Shown: one piece after another, positions 63,260-64,000 of the stretch
Numbering within the stretch: position 1 is the first letter of the stretch
How the letters are laid out: every line of letters begins with the position of its first letter
Assembly: GCF_000729995.1 (NCBI RefSeq)
Contig: NZ_JNFG01000009.1
Span: 62,001 to 126,000 of the forward strand
Direction of reading: 5' to 3'
DNA: 64,000 bases
From: Caballeronia sordidicola
GTDB taxonomy: Bacteria; Pseudomonadota; Gammaproteobacteria; Burkholderiales; Burkholderiaceae
Notes under the pieces: model-generated
What the model saw: the letters and a program-made list of their open reading frames with translations, nothing else
The model's database searches: none
Told to the model about the DNA's origin: nothing
Program-made: the position numbers and the translations under genes

Positions 63260-63462
63260 TATGCGTCGGTCTCTGGGCGACGTCGTGGAATTTCGCGCAT
63301 TTCGGGGATGGTACCGCCAAGCATGGCGAGGCGCTTGGCTGCCTGGATGCGGACGAAGGTCTGCATCGCGACCCGGAAAAGATCGGCCTTGTCCGTCCCG
63401 GGATCGGCGAGTTCCAGCGCTTCTTGATAGAGCGTGTCATCGATCGTAACGGTGGTTCTCAT
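63259..63462 (-). CDS. vapB: VapB-family antitoxin
   Basis: A 67-residue protein from the ATG at 63462, which has GAGGAGG about ten bases upstream; a further 10 codons upstream are open but less likely. MRTTVTIDDTLYQEALELAD is a ribbon-helix-helix start, and the C-terminal GGTIPEMREIPRRRPE is the toxin-wrapping tail. It neutralises VapC and represses the operon. The stop overlaps the vapC start. Confidence 0.88.
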   Translation of the reverse strand: MRTTVTIDDTLYQEALELADPGTDKADLFRVAMQTFVRIQAAKRLAMLGGTIPEMREIPRRRPETDA

Positions 63463-63805
63463 GGCGGTCGCCTCCTCATTTGATGCATTCAAGCATCAAT
63501 TGTAGCATCAAACCAGACGGCTAATTGCCCCGTCCGGCGGGTTCGTCATGGCGGCGGCCGGGCGGCGCCAAGATTTCAAGCCACAGTGGCGCCGACGTTG
63601 AACCCGTTGACCAGCAGAGGGACTTTTCGGCCCGTTGAACCTCTGCCGGATTCGGGCAAAGAAAGAGCATTTGGCATTCGCTAAGCGCTTGATAATATCG
63701 GTGACGAACTAGGGATTCGCGCCCCGGACCTGCGGATTACGATGCCACCCTGTGTGCTTAATTTGACATAATCTTATTTATCAATTTTAAGTATGTCAGG
63801 GCTTT
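63463..63805. other. Intergenic stretch, no gene recognised
   Basis: About 340 bases upstream of vapBC, holding its promoter. It becomes AT-rich towards 63760-63800. Nothing else was recognised. Confidence 0.35.
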
Positions 63806-63842
63806 TTAGAAATGTCCGGTTCTAGCTAATTAGAAATGTCCG
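63806..63842 (+). repeat. Two direct copies of TTAGAAATGTCCG near an ISNCY-type element start
   Basis: TTAGAAATGTCCG occurs at 63806-63818 and again at 63830-63842. They lie about 50-90 bases before the transposase start and may be terminal repeat or transposase-binding sites of this IS. Confidence 0.55.
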
Positions 63843-63893
63843 ATTCCGTCCTCCTGGCGCACGCTGACAAAGCGCGTCGTCAAGGGGCCGATC

Positions 63894-64000
63894 ATGAATG
63901 AGCGTGGCTTTGTCACGGTGAGTATGCGTGAGCTCGAGCGGATCAAAATTATCGCAGCGGTGGCCGAGCATCGACTCAAGGTCGTGCAGGCGGCTGAGCG
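63894..64000 (+). CDS. ISNCY-type transposase, N-terminal part (cut by window edge)
   Basis: From ATG 63894: MNERGFVTVSMRELERIKII, then AAVAEHRLKVVQAAER up to the edge. MRELxRxKxI...VxxxRLxxxxAAERL is the start of the helix-turn-helix region of ISNCY-group transposases. The remaining protein lies beyond the window. Confidence 0.65.
   Translation, partial: MNERGFVTVSMRELERIKIIAAVAEHRLKVVQAAE

Overview
The window looks like a genomic island or plasmid-derived accessory region from a Burkholderiaceae bacterium (Burkholderia, Paraburkholderia or Caballeronia type). I base this on the high-GC coding style, the MHS-type transporter and LysR catabolic cluster, the KfrA-like coiled-coil gene beside a tyrosine recombinase, and IS families common in that group. 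No rRNA, tRNA or CRISPR array was seen. Gene family names come from motif recognition only; no database search was run.

Layout. 0-5.7 kb is a metabolic segment: the tail of a FAH-family enzyme, an exporter relic, a LysR regulator, and divergently from it a C45 (AAT-type) amidohydrolase, an MFS transporter and a gamma-family trans-sulfuration enzyme. 6-13.2 kb is a recombination module. A Recombinase-In-Trio (RIT) element carries three overlapping tyrosine recombinases with 33-bp terminal inverted repeats. It has inserted into another tyrosine recombinase gene exactly at the catalytic Tyr codon, so the two parts of that gene flank the element. Upstream of the interrupted gene lie a ~300-bp field of six ~19-bp iterons and a divergent KfrA/TnpT-like gene with a palindrome over its -35 box. 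This resembles the tnpS-res-tnpT resolution modules of Tn4651-type transposons.

13.7-27.8 kb is a probable anti-phage defence island. It holds a 1748-aa nuclease-like/P-loop NTPase giant, a 1247-aa SF1 helicase with a long coiled-coil insertion, a SIR2-domain stub with its own start and ribosome binding site, and a 1368-aa nuclease/STAND NTPase with a long helical C-terminus. 29.2-32.6 kb is a compact Tn3-family unit with clear terminal repeats and a frameshifted transposase.

33-49 kb is unusual. It is a cluster of Sec-exported cell-wall and polysaccharide hydrolases: a GH75 chitosanase-like protein, two tandem GH25 muramidases, a GH73 glucosaminidase, and a holin-like plus lysozyme-like pair. 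They are interleaved with lipoproteins (one with a truncated paralogue), unknown secreted proteins and small membrane proteins, and punctuated by an intact IS3-family element and IS1182/IS66 relics. 49-57 kb carries an XRE regulator divergent from a YebB-like papain-fold protein and a sterol-desaturase-family hydroxylase, then a secreted protein, a DUF805 protein, an FAD-oxidase/methyltransferase fusion and a membrane or exported protein. 57-64 kb is an IS graveyard (integrase, IS4 and IS6 relics, an intact IS630) with an AraC regulator, small hypotheticals, a broken KTSC gene, a VapBC toxin-antitoxin pair and the start of an ISNCY-type transposase.

The best candidates for something undescribed are the defence genes at 13.7-27.8 kb and the exported hydrolase/lipoprotein cluster at 33-49 kb.
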